Source of the DNA: Saccharopolyspora sp. NFXS83
GTDB lineage: Bacteria > Actinomycetota > Actinomycetes > Mycobacteriales > Pseudonocardiaceae
Length of the DNA: 39,950 nt
Reading direction: 5' to 3'
Assembly: GCF_026241095.1 (NCBI RefSeq)
Contig: NZ_JAPFGB010000042.1
Span: forward strand, 1-39,950
The notes under the pieces were generated by a model that was not told the DNA's origin, ran no database searches, and worked only from the letters and a program-made list of their open reading frames with translations. Positions 16,963 to 25,451 of this stretch are shown in pieces (positions within the stretch are counted from its first letter, which is position 1; every line of letters begins with the position of its first letter). The position numbers and the translations under genes were made by a program.

Positions 16963-17553
16963 GTGAGCAGTGCGGCCGGCGCAGTGGAGTTCCTCCGCGA
17001 GTTCGTGAAGTCGCCGACGACGACGGCCGCGGTGGGCCCGAGTTCGCGGCACCTGGCGCGGGACATGGTCGCGCCGATCCCGGCGACGGGGGATCCGGTG
17101 GTGGTGGAGCTCGGTCCCGGTACCGGAGCGTTCACCGAGGCGATCCAGCGGCGGCTCGGTGGTCGTGGCAGGCATCTGGCGGTGGAGCTCAACCAGCGGT
17201 GGGCGGAGTCGCTGGGCGCGCGGTACCCCGAGGTGGAGACGGTGTGCGCGGACGCCCGCGCGTTGCCGCGGTTGCTGGCCGAGCGGGGTGTGCGGGCCGA
17301 TGTGGTGGTCAGCGGGCTGCCGTGGGCGGCGCACGCGCCGAAGGACGGGGTGCCGCTGATCCGGTTGATCGCGGATTCGCTGACGGAGCAGGGGGCGTTC
17401 ACGCAGTTCGCGTACACGTGGACGCGGTGGGCGGCGCCTGCTCGGCGTCAGCACGCGGACCTGCGGGCGGTGTTCGAGGAGACGGTGCTCAGCCGCACGG
17501 TGTGGCGGAACCTGCCGCCCGCGCTGGTGTACTTGGCGCGTCGGCCGCGCTGA
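16963..17553 (+). CDS. Class I SAM-dependent methyltransferase
   Basis: A 196-residue methyltransferase starting at GTG 16963 with GGGAG upstream. Motif I is VVELGPGTGAFT (about residues 47-58), the acidic motif II residue is in LAVELNQRW, and a motif IV-like DVVVSGLPWAA follows. The N-terminal FLREFVKSPTTTAAVGPSS resembles phospholipid N-methyltransferase and rRNA adenine dimethylase relatives. The substrate may be a phospholipid head group, but the sequence cannot settle this. It follows the MoxR trio by 30 nt. Confidence 0.8.
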   Translation: MSSAAGAVEFLREFVKSPTTTAAVGPSSRHLARDMVAPIPATGDPVVVELGPGTGAFTEAIQRRLGGRGRHLAVELNQRWAESLGARYPEVETVCADARALPRLLAERGVRADVVVSGLPWAAHAPKDGVPLIRLIADSLTEQGAFTQFAYTWTRWAAPARRQHADLRAVFEETVLSRTVWRNLPPALVYLARRPR

Positions 17554-17577
17554 TCGCGTTGGGCTGATCCGGTGCCG

Positions 17578-17597
17578 TCGTCGATCGTTCTCGACGA
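17578..17597 (+). terminator. Hairpin between methyltransferase and mgtC-like gene
   Basis: TCGTCGA-TCGTTC-TCGACGA gives a perfect 7-bp stem with a 6-nt loop, 24 nt after the methyltransferase stop. It ends on an alternative ATG of the next gene (17597), which argues for the later start at 17633. Confidence 0.5.
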
Positions 17598-17620
17598 TGT
17601 CGGAGCGGGCGGGGCTGGGT

Positions 17621-17626
17621 TACGTT
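17621..17626 (+). promoter_or_regulatory. -10 element for leaderless mgtC-like mRNA
   Basis: TACGTT is followed by CGTCCG and then ATG at 17633, the exact spacing for transcription to begin at the A of the start codon. No clear -35 is visible. Confidence 0.5.
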
Positions 17627-17632
17627 CGTCCG

Positions 17633-18355
17633 ATGGCGGACGAAGTGGTCGCAGGTCTGGGTGAGCTGCCGCTGCTCGTGGAGCTGGGCAGCGCGTTGCT
17701 GCTGTCGAGCCTGGTGGGCTTGGAGCGGGAGGTGCGCGCCAAGAGCGCGGGTCTGCGCACGCACACCTTGGTCGGGGTGGGGGCGGCGTTGTTCATGCTG
17801 GTGTCGAAGTACGGCTTCGGCGACATGCTGGAGTTCGACCGGGTTTCGCTGGATCCGTCGCGGGTGGCCGCGCAGGTGGTGTCCGGGATCGGGTTCATCG
17901 GCGGTGGGTTGATCTTCGTGCGCCGGGACATGGTGCGGGGGCTGACGACGGCGGCGACGGTGTGGATGGTCGCGGCGATCGGCATGGCCTGCGGTGGCGG
18001 GCTGGTGCTGTTGGCCTCGGCGGCGACGCTGGTGCACTTCCTGGTCACGGTGGGGTATGCGCGGTTGTTGCGGTTGCTGCGCGGGGTGTTGCGGGAGCCG
18101 CAACTGGTGCGCGTCGGGTACCTGGACGGGCACGGGGTGCTGCGGGAGGTGTTGACGTTGTGCACGAGCCGCGGGTTGAAGGTGCTGGACCTGCAGGTGG
18201 AGCGCGAGGACACTGATGACGAGCAGCAGCGCACCGCCGTGGTGGCGGTGCGCCTGCAGGGCAAGCAGCCGGTCGGCGGCCTGGTGGAGGAGATCAACAC
18301 CTTCCCGGGGGTGCTGCACGCGGCGGTCGGTGATGCGGCGGAGGCCGGTATCTGA
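17633..18355 (+). CDS. MgtC/SapB family membrane protein
   Basis: A 240-residue protein with about four to five N-terminal membrane segments and a soluble C-terminal ACT-like domain (about residues 155-240, starting VRVGYLDGHGVLREV). The MgtC signature GLEREVRAKSAGLRTHTLVGVG is complete, and SGIGFIGGGLIF follows. MgtC-family proteins affect growth at low magnesium and acid tolerance, often through the F-type ATPase in pathogens; the role here is unknown. An ATG at 17597 would add 12 residues and falls in a hairpin, so I prefer 17633. Its end is only 5 nt from the end of the convergent monooxygenase gene. Confidence 0.85.
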   Translation: MADEVVAGLGELPLLVELGSALLLSSLVGLEREVRAKSAGLRTHTLVGVGAALFMLVSKYGFGDMLEFDRVSLDPSRVAAQVVSGIGFIGGGLIFVRRDMVRGLTTAATVWMVAAIGMACGGGLVLLASAATLVHFLVTVGYARLLRLLRGVLREPQLVRVGYLDGHGVLREVLTLCTSRGLKVLDLQVEREDTDDEQQRTAVVAVRLQGKQPVGGLVEEINTFPGVLHAAVGDAAEAGI

Positions 18356-18360
18356 GCGGG

Positions 18361-19566
18361 TCACGCCCTCGGCGGCAGGGTTGGTGGGGTGTGGGCGGGT
18401 CGTGCCGCTGCGGCGGGGGCGGTGCTGAGCTCGCGCAGCCTGGTGTTGCGCTCGTGCAGCGCGTGGGCGGTGGTGGGGAACAGCGCGGCGTCGCCGTCGC
18501 CGATCCGATCCTGGTTCGTGGTCGCGAAATCGCGGGTGGCGCGGTCGTAGGCGGCGAAGCCGGCGGCGTGGTCCTGGTCGGCTAGGGAGTCGGCGAGCAC
18601 GTGGGCGCCGATGAGCGCGAGGCTGGTGCCCTGCCCGGTGAGGAACGAGGGTGCGTGCGCGGCGTCGCCGACCAGTGCGACCCTGCCGCTGGACCAGCGG
18701 GGCATGCGGATCTGGCCTACCGCGTCGAAGAACAGGTCGTCGGCGTCGCGCATGGCGGTGAGCAGGCCGGGGACCTCCCAGCCGGCGTCGGCGAAGGCCG
18801 TGGCGACTAGGTCGCGCTGGGCTCGGGGGTTCCGGAACGCGGCGTGCGGTGGCTCCGGGTGGGCGAAGTTCAGCAGGGCGTGGATTTCGTCGTGTCCGGC
18901 GGCGTAGAGGGCGGCGGCTCTGCCGGGGGAGTTCCACAGCACGGTTTCGCGGGTGAGCCCGTAGGTGTTGGGCACGGTGAATCCGGCGAAGCAGTAGCCG
19001 AGGTAGCGGTGGAAGCGCTGTTCCGGGCCGAAGACGAGCTCGCGGGTGCGGGAGTGCAGCCCGTCGGCGCCGATCACCAGGTCGAAGGTGCGGCTGCCGC
19101 CGCCGCGGAAGGTGACGTCGACGCCGTGGCCGTGCTGGTGGAGGGTGGCGATGGACTCGTCGAACAGGAACGGCACGTCGTCGCGGATCGCCGCGTGCAG
19201 CGCCTCGGTGAGGTCTCCGCGCGGCACTTCGAGGTCTCGTCCGGCGCCGCCGGTGAGGGTGTGCGGGTGGAGTGCGGCGATCCGGCCGCCGTCTTCGTCG
19301 AGGAACGTCAGCCGGCGCAGGTCGATGTGCGCGTCCTGCAGTCGCGGCAGGATTCCCATCCTCCGGACCACTTCGAGTGCGGTGCCGCGCACGTCGACGG
19401 GGTAGCCGCCGCCGCGGACCGCGGTCGCTCGCTCGATCACCGTGACGTCGAATCCGCGGCGGTGCAGCCAGAACGCGAGGGTGGTCCCCGCGATGCCGGC
19501 CCCGGAGATCAGGACTTCGCGTTTCGGGTCGGCGCGGAGGTTCTCCGCTGGTGCGGTGCGGGTCAT
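18361..19566 (-). CDS. FAD-dependent monooxygenase (class A flavoprotein)
   Basis: A 401-residue flavin monooxygenase of the p-hydroxybenzoate hydroxylase fold. ISGAGIAGTTLAFWL (about 20-34) is the FAD-binding GxGxxG motif with Glu in VIER. DLVIGADGLHSRTR is the DG motif, and ALVGDAAHAP is the GD motif that contacts FAD ribose. It would hydroxylate a small organic molecule using NAD(P)H and O2. Relatives include TetX-like and rifampicin-modifying enzymes as well as polyketide tailoring enzymes. ATG 19566 overlaps the stop of the upstream MFS gene as ATGA, so the two are coupled. With that efflux gene and the divergent TetR it forms a likely detoxification or resistance unit. Confidence 0.88.
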   Translation of the reverse strand: MTRTAPAENLRADPKREVLISGAGIAGTTLAFWLHRRGFDVTVIERATAVRGGGYPVDVRGTALEVVRRMGILPRLQDAHIDLRRLTFLDEDGGRIAALHPHTLTGGAGRDLEVPRGDLTEALHAAIRDDVPFLFDESIATLHQHGHGVDVTFRGGGSRTFDLVIGADGLHSRTRELVFGPEQRFHRYLGYCFAGFTVPNTYGLTRETVLWNSPGRAAALYAAGHDEIHALLNFAHPEPPHAAFRNPRAQRDLVATAFADAGWEVPGLLTAMRDADDLFFDAVGQIRMPRWSSGRVALVGDAAHAPSFLTGQGTSLALIGAHVLADSLADQDHAAGFAAYDRATRDFATTNQDRIGDGDAALFPTTAHALHERNTRLRELSTAPAAAARPAHTPPTLPPRA

Positions 19567-20960
19567 GCTGGGGCTCCTTCGCGGAGGGTGCGGGCGACGA
19601 GCAGCGACAGGGCGGTGACGAGGCCCGCGAGGACGAAGCCGGTGGCGAAGGCCGGTTCGGCGGGGACCACCGACCCGGCCGGGGTTGCGGCGGTGAGGAT
19701 CGCGCCGCTGAGCTGGGTGCCGACGGCCATTCCGATCACGCGGCTGACCAGGACGAGGCTGGTGGCGATGCCGGTGTCGCCGTGGTCGACGGTGGTGGCG
19801 GTGCTGGTGACCATCGCGGTCACGCACAGGCCGTTGGCGAGCGCGATCAGCGTTTTGCCGACGACGAGGTGCCAGATCTCGCCGTGCACGACCGCGAGGG
19901 CGATGAGGGCGGCGGCCATGATGACGATTCCGGTGGTGACCACGGCGCGCGAGCCGATGCGCCGGGTTCCGATGCCGCTGAGGGGCCCGGCGGCGGTGGC
20001 GGCGACGGTGGCGGGCAGCAGGAACAAGCCGATCTCGGTGGCTCCGGCGCCGAACCCGTAATCGGCGGTGGGGACCGCGAACAGCTGGGGGATGAGGTAG
20101 ATCCCCGCGGAGGTGCCGACGCAGATCATGAGCGTCAGCACGCACGACTTCCACACGGCGGGCCGGGCGAGCATGCGCAGGTCGACCATCGGTGCGGTGG
20201 CGCGCCGTTCGACGGCGATCCATCCGGTCGTGAAGGCGGCGAGGACGAGGACGAGGCCGCCGACCGCGAGCGGTCGGGAGGTGATGTCGGGTGCTTGCGC
20301 CAGCACGAGCATGAGCGTGAGCAGCGTGCCGCTCAGGAGGGCGAGGCCGGGCAGGTCGATGTGGGCGTCGTCGTTCCGGCTCGGCGGGTCCTGCGGCATC
20401 AGCCGGTTCACGAGCAGGGTGGTTGCGATGACCGCGAAGGTCGGCAGCGCGAACATCCAGTGCCGGGACAGCCCTTCTGCCACGGGGCCGGCGGCGAGGG
20501 TGCCCGCGATCCCGCCGCCGACGAACAGTCCGCTGACCACGCCGATGGCCACCTTCGCCTCGCCGGTGGGGAGGTGGCGGCGGACCAGGATGAACGACAG
20601 GGGCATCGCGCCGACCATGGCGCCTTGGAGCACTTGGCCGAGCAGCAGCACCGGCAGGTTCGGCGCCACGGCGGAGACCAGGCCACCGGCGCAGACGACG
20701 GCCATCAAGCGGGTCAGGACCCGCTTTCCGCCGTAGCGGTCGCCCAGTTTGCCGGCGATCGGGGTGACGAGTGCTCCGGTGAGCATGAGCACGATGCTGA
20801 GCAGCGCCCCTTCGGCGGGGCTCAGGTCCAGCTCGCGCTGCAGGAGCGGGAGCGTCGGCATCACCACGGATTCCAAGGCGCCGGTGGCGACCGCCAGCAG
20901 GGCGAGCGCCCCGACGGCGGGCTTTCCGATGCGGACGGGGGGATCGAGGGTCGTGGTCAT
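19563..20960 (-). CDS. MFS efflux transporter, DHA2-like
   Basis: A 465-residue major facilitator with about 14 hydrophobic segments, which fits the DHA2 drug:H+ antiporters. The A-type motif GKLGDRYGGKRVL follows the second segment. ATG 20960 is chosen because AAGGAC lies 6 nt upstream; ATG 20978 lies before that site. It is transcribed divergently from the TetR gene at 21110, and the operator between them (21069-21091) is the obvious control point. Export of the substrate or product of the coupled monooxygenase is an inference. Confidence 0.88.
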   Translation of the reverse strand: MTTTLDPPVRIGKPAVGALALLAVATGALESVVMPTLPLLQRELDLSPAEGALLSIVLMLTGALVTPIAGKLGDRYGGKRVLTRLMAVVCAGGLVSAVAPNLPVLLLGQVLQGAMVGAMPLSFILVRRHLPTGEAKVAIGVVSGLFVGGGIAGTLAAGPVAEGLSRHWMFALPTFAVIATTLLVNRLMPQDPPSRNDDAHIDLPGLALLSGTLLTLMLVLAQAPDITSRPLAVGGLVLVLAAFTTGWIAVERRATAPMVDLRMLARPAVWKSCVLTLMICVGTSAGIYLIPQLFAVPTADYGFGAGATEIGLFLLPATVAATAAGPLSGIGTRRIGSRAVVTTGIVIMAAALIALAVVHGEIWHLVVGKTLIALANGLCVTAMVTSTATTVDHGDTGIATSLVLVSRVIGMAVGTQLSGAILTAATPAGSVVPAEPAFATGFVLAGLVTALSLLVARTLREGAPA

Positions 20961-21068
20961 GGACGTCCTTTCCGTCATCGCGGGACGGGGGCCGTTCGTG
21001 GAGTTCGTCGTGGGCAGACGGGCCGTCCGGCGTGGGAGCGGGTGGGGGTTGCTCGCGTTGATCTGAAA

Positions 21069-21091
21069 CTACACTACACCGTGCAGTGTAG
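21069..21091. promoter_or_regulatory. TetR operator between MFS and tetR genes
   Basis: CTACACT (21069-21075) and AGTGTAG (21085-21091) form a perfect inverted repeat, and a second overlapping one is CTACAC-CGTGCA-GTGTAG (21074-21091). The element stands out as AT-rich. It covers the -35 position of the tetR promoter, as expected for autorepression, and also blocks the divergent MFS promoter region. Confidence 0.8.
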
Positions 21092-21097
21092 AACGGT

Positions 21098-21103
21098 TAC
21101 GCT
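21098..21103 (+). promoter_or_regulatory. -10 element for leaderless tetR mRNA
   Basis: TACGCT, then GTTGCC, then ATG at 21110. The 6-nt gap predicts transcription from the start codon itself, and no ribosome site is present. Confidence 0.6.
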
Positions 21104-21109
21104 GTTGCC

Positions 21110-21742
21110 ATGTCGACCACGAAGACGCTGCGTGAGGGGTCCGCGCGCAAGCGGGCGGCCATCCTCTCGGCGGCTCGGGAACTGTTCCTCGCCGACGGCT
21201 TCGACCGGTCCAGCGTCGACGCGGTCGCCGCCAAGGCAGAGGTGTCCAAGCGGACCGTCTACGACTACTTCGGCGACAAGCGGACGCTGCTGCAGGCGGT
21301 GGTCGACGCCGTCGGCGCATCGCTGATCACCACGATCCGGCGCACCCTCGACGACACCCTCACCGGGATCACCGAGGTCGCCGAGCTCGAAGACGCCCTG
21401 GTCGCGTTCTCGACGCGCATCTCCACCGACATGCTCGGCTCGGCGGAGCACGCGACGCTGCGGCGGCTGGTGCGGGCGGAATCCGGCAACCTGCCGCACC
21501 AGGGCTACAACTCCTTGGCCGACACCCCGGACGAGGCGGTCGCCGACAGGTTCAAGGCTCTCGCCGCGGCGGGGCTGCTGGAGGTGCCCGACCCGCGGCT
21601 CGCGGCCGACCAGTTCATCGCGCTGACCTTCGGCGTCGCGCTGGACCGGCTCGGATCCGCGAACGCCGCGGAGGACTCCCGCGTCCGGCCCCTCGTCGTC
21701 GAGGGCGTGCGGACCTTCCTCCGGGCGTACCGGGCCGGGTAG
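21110..21742 (+). CDS. TetR-family repressor of the monooxygenase/MFS pair
   Basis: A 210-residue TetR regulator. The N-terminal helix-turn-helix spans about residues 12-58 (ILSAARELFLADGFDRSS, then SKRTVYDYFGDKRTLL). The remainder is an all-helical ligand domain like TetR C-terminal domains that follow FGDK-type HTHs. It lies divergent to the efflux and monooxygenase genes, with a perfect dyad operator in the gap. The ligand is unknown but is probably the substrate of that pair. Confidence 0.9.
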   Translation: MSTTKTLREGSARKRAAILSAARELFLADGFDRSSVDAVAAKAEVSKRTVYDYFGDKRTLLQAVVDAVGASLITTIRRTLDDTLTGITEVAELEDALVAFSTRISTDMLGSAEHATLRRLVRAESGNLPHQGYNSLADTPDEAVADRFKALAAAGLLEVPDPRLAADQFIALTFGVALDRLGSANAAEDSRVRPLVVEGVRTFLRAYRAG

Positions 21743-21849
21743 GGGCGACGGCTCGGCCCGCGCCGATCCGGCCGCTGTCGGGGTGCGACCGGACAATGGC
21801 CGCTGGGCCGTCCCGACGGCGGCGCCGACGCGGAGGGAGACGGTCCGGC

Positions 21850-22242
21850 ATGAGGATCAACCTGACGAGCGTGCTCGTCGACGACCAGGACACGGCACTG
21901 CGGTTCTACACCGACGTGCTGGGCTTCGTGCTCAAGCACGACATCCCCATGGGCGGCGGACCGCGGTGGCTGACCGTGGTGTCGCCGGAGGACCCGGACG
22001 GCACCGAGCTGGTCCTCGAACCGAGCGGCCACCCGGCGGCGAAGCCGTTCAAGGACGCGCTGGTCGCCGACGGCATCCCGTACACGTCGTTCGCCGTCGA
22101 CGACGTCGCAGCGGAGTACGAGCGGCTCCGCGCGCTCGGCGTGCGCTTCACCCAGGAACCCGTGGACATGGGCCCGGTGACCACGGCGGTGCTCGACGAC
22201 ACCTGCGGGAACCTGATCCAGATCGCCCACCAGACCGGCTGA
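21850..22242 (+). CDS. VOC-family (glyoxalase/bleomycin resistance-like) protein
   Basis: A 130-residue vicinal oxygen chelate protein with two beta-alpha-beta-beta-beta units. Family features are SVLVDDQDTALRFYTDVLGF at the N-terminus and VLDDTCGNLIQIAH at the end, with Glu in ELVLEPSG as a possible metal ligand. ATG 21850 has GGAGGGAG upstream. It lies 107 nt after tetR on the same strand and may belong to the same module. It could be a metal-dependent enzyme or a drug-binding protein. Confidence 0.82.
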   Translation: MRINLTSVLVDDQDTALRFYTDVLGFVLKHDIPMGGGPRWLTVVSPEDPDGTELVLEPSGHPAAKPFKDALVADGIPYTSFAVDDVAAEYERLRALGVRFTQEPVDMGPVTTAVLDDTCGNLIQIAHQTG

Positions 22243-22279
22243 GGAGCCCGTTCGAGGCGCGGTGATCCGCACCCGTTCG

Positions 22280-25171
22280 TCAGGCGTCGAGGGCGCGGCG
22301 CACGAGCGTGGCGAGGTGCACCGGTTCTGCTTCGGTGGCCTGGCGGATCTGCAGCCGGCAGCTGAAGCCGTCGGCGACGACCGCCGTGCCGGGATCGGCG
22401 GCACGCACCGCGGGCAGCAGCGCCTGCTCGCCGCAGGCCATCGACACGTCGTAGTGGCCGCGTTCGAAGCCGAAGTTGCCCGCGAGTCCGCAGCAGCCCG
22501 CGTCGAGCACGCGGGCGTCGGTTCCGGTGGCCGCCAGCGCGGCCTCGTCGGCGTCGAAACCGAGCTCGGCGTACTGGTGGCAGTGCCGTTGCACCAGGGC
22601 CTTCCCGTCACCGGAGCGCTGCCAGCGCTCGCGGGTGGGCTCGACGTGCTCGGCGAAGGTCTTGGTCGCCGCCGCCAGCGCCCGCACGTCCGGGTCGTCC
22701 GGGGCGAGTTCCAGCGCGTCGTTGCGCAGGAACGCGGTGCAGCTCGGTTCGAGCCCGATCACCGGCAGCCCCGCGTCGATCCGCGGTCGCAGCAGCCGCG
22801 CCGTGCGCCGAACCACCCGCCGCGCGGTGCCCAGCTGCCCGGTCGACGCCCAGGTGAGGCCGCAGCACACCGGCTCGCGGGGGAGCTCGACGGTGTGCCC
22901 GAGTCGTTCCAGCGCGACGATCGCGTCACGGCCGATGTGCGGGTCGAAGTGGTCGGTGAAGGTGTCCGGGAACAGCAGCGCCCGCTGCCCGCCGGGGGCG
23001 GCCGGGTGTTCGCGGTGCGCCCACCAGGAACGCAGCGAACGTCCCGCGATCCGCGGCATCTCCCGTTCCGCGGCGATGCCGCCGAGGCGCTTGATCAGCG
23101 GCGCCGCCCGGCCGCCGAGCACCGCGTTGGCGAGTGCGGGGGCGAACCGCGCCAGCGCCAGCCACAGCGGCAGGAAACCCATCGAGTAGTGCGAGGCCGG
23201 CCGCACCCGGTGGCGGTAGTGGTGGTGCAGGAACTCCGCCTTGTACGTCGCCATGTCGACACCGACGGGGCAGTCGGTCTTGCAGCCCTTGCAGGACAGG
23301 CACAGGTCGAGCGCCTCCCGCACCTCCGGCGAGCGCCAGCCACCGCGGATGAGCGAGCCGTTGAGCATCTCGAACAGCAGGTGCGCCCGGCCGCGGGTGG
23401 AGTGCTTCTCCTCCCTCGTCGCGCGGTAGCTGGGGCACATCACCCCACCTGTGGTGTTCAGGCACTTGCCCATGCCGACGCAGCGGCGGCTCGCGGGCGC
23501 GAGATCACCGTCGTCGGCGTGCAGCGCGAGCGTGGTGCGGGTCGGGATGCGCGGCGGCGCCACCAGCAGCCGCAGGTCGGAGTCGAGCGGGCGCGGGCGC
23601 ACGATCTGGCCGGGGTTGAGCAGGTCGTCGGGGTCGAAGGCGGCCTTGAACCGTTCGAACTCGCCGATCACCTCCGGCGGGTACATGCGGGCCAGCAGCT
23701 CGGAGCGGGCCTGCCCGTCGCCGTGCTCACCGGAGACCGAGCCGCCGTGGGCGACGACGAGGTCCGCGGCGGCCTCCATGAACTCGCGGTAGCGGGCCGC
23801 GCCGCCACCGGTGAGCAGGTCGAAGTCGACGCGCACGTGGATGCAGCCGTCGCCGTAGTGGCCGTAGGTGACGCCCTTGCGGCCGAACCGCGCCAGCAGC
23901 GCGTCGAACTCGCGCAGGTAGGCGCCGAGCCGTTCGGGGGGCACCGCCGCGTCCTCCCAGCCGGACCAGCGCTCCGAACCGTCGGCCATCCGCGTCGAGT
24001 AGCCGGAGCCTTCCTCGCGGATCTTCCACAGCGCGCCCATCCGCGCCGGGTCGGTGTGCACGACGGACTCGGCGCGCGAACCCATGGCCCGGCGGACCCG
24101 TTCGGCGGCGTTCTCGGCGTCGCGCACGTCGGTGCCGCCGACCTCCACCAGCAGCCAGCTGCGACCGTCGGGCAGCAGCCGCAGCGCGGGCGAGGCGGGG
24201 TTGCGGCTGCGCACCACGTCGACCAGTTCGGAGCTGAGCCCTTCGATGGCGAGCGCGTCCAGCCCGCGCAACCGCGTCACCTGGTCGGCGGCGGCGTAGC
24301 TGTCGTCGAACCCGAGCACGATCATCGCGCGGCACGCGGGCACGTCGACGAGTTCCACGGTGGCTCCCAGCAGCACCGCGCAGCTGCCCTCGGTGCCGGT
24401 CAGGGCCCGCGCCAGGTGGAAGCCCTGCTCCGGCAGCAGCTGGTCGAGGTTGTAACCGGACACCCGCCGGGTCAGGTCGGGGAACGAGTCGCGCACCAGC
24501 TGCGCCGAGGAGTCGCGCAGGTCCCGCAGGCTCCGGTACAGCCGACCGGTGCGGTCGCCGCGCGCGCACAGCGCGTCGAGTTCCGCTTCGGGGGTGGCGC
24601 CCGCGGTCAGCCGGGTCCCGTCGGACAGCAGCACGTCCAGCGAGCGCACGTTGTCCACGGTCTTGCCCCACGCCACCGAATGCGTGCCGCAGGAGTTGTT
24701 GCCGATCATGCCGCCGAGGGTGCAGCGGCTGTGCGTGGACGGATCCGGGCCGAAGGCGAGCCCGTGCGGTTTCGCCGCGGCCTGCAGCGAGTCGAGCACG
24801 ACGCCCGGCTCCACTGTGGCCAGTTTGCGCTCGGGGTCGACCTCGAGGATCCGGTTGAGGTACCGGGAGAAGTCGAGCACCAGGCCGGGACCGCAGGCGT
24901 TGCCCGCGATGCTGGTGCCCGCGCCGCGCCCGGTGATCGGCACGCCGTGCTCGCGGGCCACGGCCATCGTCGCGGCCACGTCGTCGGCGTGGCGCGGGTA
25001 CACCACGCCCAGCGGGACCTGCCGATAGTTGGAGGCGTCGGTGGAGTACAGCGCGCGGGTGCCGGGGTCGAAGCGCGCCCGCCCGTCGAGCACGCCGCGC
25101 AGCGCGGCGGCGATCTCGGCGGGTTCGGGCCGGTTCGCGGTGGTGGGCCGGTGGTGGGCGGCGGTCGTCAT
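22280..25171 (-). CDS. FAD-linked 2-hydroxyacid dehydrogenase fused to Fe-S domain (GlcD-GlcF type, YdiJ-like)
   Basis: A 963-residue fusion. An FAD_binding_4 domain is at about 35-240 (PITGRGAGTSIAGNACG, then FGPDPSTHSRCTLGGMIGNN), followed by an FAD-oxidase C-terminal domain to about 530 with THYGHYGDGC-like and GEHGDGQ segments. Two [4Fe-4S] ferredoxin motifs follow: CVGMGKC (about 563) with a following CP, and CLSCKGCKTDCP (about 623). Two CCG-type motifs are PVCCG (about 767) and AGCCG (about 890). It probably oxidises D-2-hydroxyglutarate, D-lactate or glycolate and passes electrons through the clusters to the respiratory chain. E. coli YdiJ has the same architecture. ATG 25171 has AGGAG 9 nt upstream. 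Confidence 0.9.
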   Translation of the reverse strand: MTTAAHHRPTTANRPEPAEIAAALRGVLDGRARFDPGTRALYSTDASNYRQVPLGVVYPRHADDVAATMAVAREHGVPITGRGAGTSIAGNACGPGLVLDFSRYLNRILEVDPERKLATVEPGVVLDSLQAAAKPHGLAFGPDPSTHSRCTLGGMIGNNSCGTHSVAWGKTVDNVRSLDVLLSDGTRLTAGATPEAELDALCARGDRTGRLYRSLRDLRDSSAQLVRDSFPDLTRRVSGYNLDQLLPEQGFHLARALTGTEGSCAVLLGATVELVDVPACRAMIVLGFDDSYAAADQVTRLRGLDALAIEGLSSELVDVVRSRNPASPALRLLPDGRSWLLVEVGGTDVRDAENAAERVRRAMGSRAESVVHTDPARMGALWKIREEGSGYSTRMADGSERWSGWEDAAVPPERLGAYLREFDALLARFGRKGVTYGHYGDGCIHVRVDFDLLTGGGAARYREFMEAAADLVVAHGGSVSGEHGDGQARSELLARMYPPEVIGEFERFKAAFDPDDLLNPGQIVRPRPLDSDLRLLVAPPRIPTRTTLALHADDGDLAPASRRCVGMGKCLNTTGGVMCPSYRATREEKHSTRGRAHLLFEMLNGSLIRGGWRSPEVREALDLCLSCKGCKTDCPVGVDMATYKAEFLHHHYRHRVRPASHYSMGFLPLWLALARFAPALANAVLGGRAAPLIKRLGGIAAEREMPRIAGRSLRSWWAHREHPAAPGGQRALLFPDTFTDHFDPHIGRDAIVALERLGHTVELPREPVCCGLTWASTGQLGTARRVVRRTARLLRPRIDAGLPVIGLEPSCTAFLRNDALELAPDDPDVRALAAATKTFAEHVEPTRERWQRSGDGKALVQRHCHQYAELGFDADEAALAATGTDARVLDAGCCGLAGNFGFERGHYDVSMACGEQALLPAVRAADPGTAVVADGFSCRLQIRQATEAEPVHLATLVRRALDA

Positions 25172-25365
25172 CGAGAGGTGCTCCTGACCAGGATCGGCGC
25201 GATCGGTGGGACGGTCCGGGTACGTGCGTGCGGTTCGGATCACGGCTGACTCTGACTGCACCGTAGGGCCTCGGGGCGCCCGGTGGCGGTGTCCACTGTC
25301 GGCGCGGCACCACTCTGGAGGTCGTTTTCTGTGCGGAGTGGATGGCAGGGGCGCACGGGTGAACC

Positions 25366-25373
25366 GATAATGT
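25366..25373 (+). promoter_or_regulatory. Candidate -10 region for fabG-fabI
   Basis: GATAATGT contains overlapping GATAAT and TAATGT boxes in an otherwise GC-rich gap, about 80 nt before the fabG start. No good -35 is visible. The rest of the 280-nt gap (25172-25451) shows nothing else I can name. Confidence 0.4.
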
Positions 25374-25451
25374 CGCGGCTGTTCAGGTGAATCGGCTGCG
25401 CCGTCGAGGCGCGGGCGTTCACCACGCAGGGCATTCGGGAGGAGATCCACA

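Noticed and set aside
17597-17632. Earlier ATG start (17597) for the MgtC-like gene
   Set aside because: It lies at the edge of a hairpin with no ribosome site. The extra 12 residues are not membrane-like, and a -10 box fits the start at 17633.
22262-25249. 995-residue plus-strand open frame
   Set aside because: It is the antisense of the FAD/Fe-S dehydrogenase, whose motifs are all on the minus strand. The product is rich in Gly, Arg, His and Val without domains.
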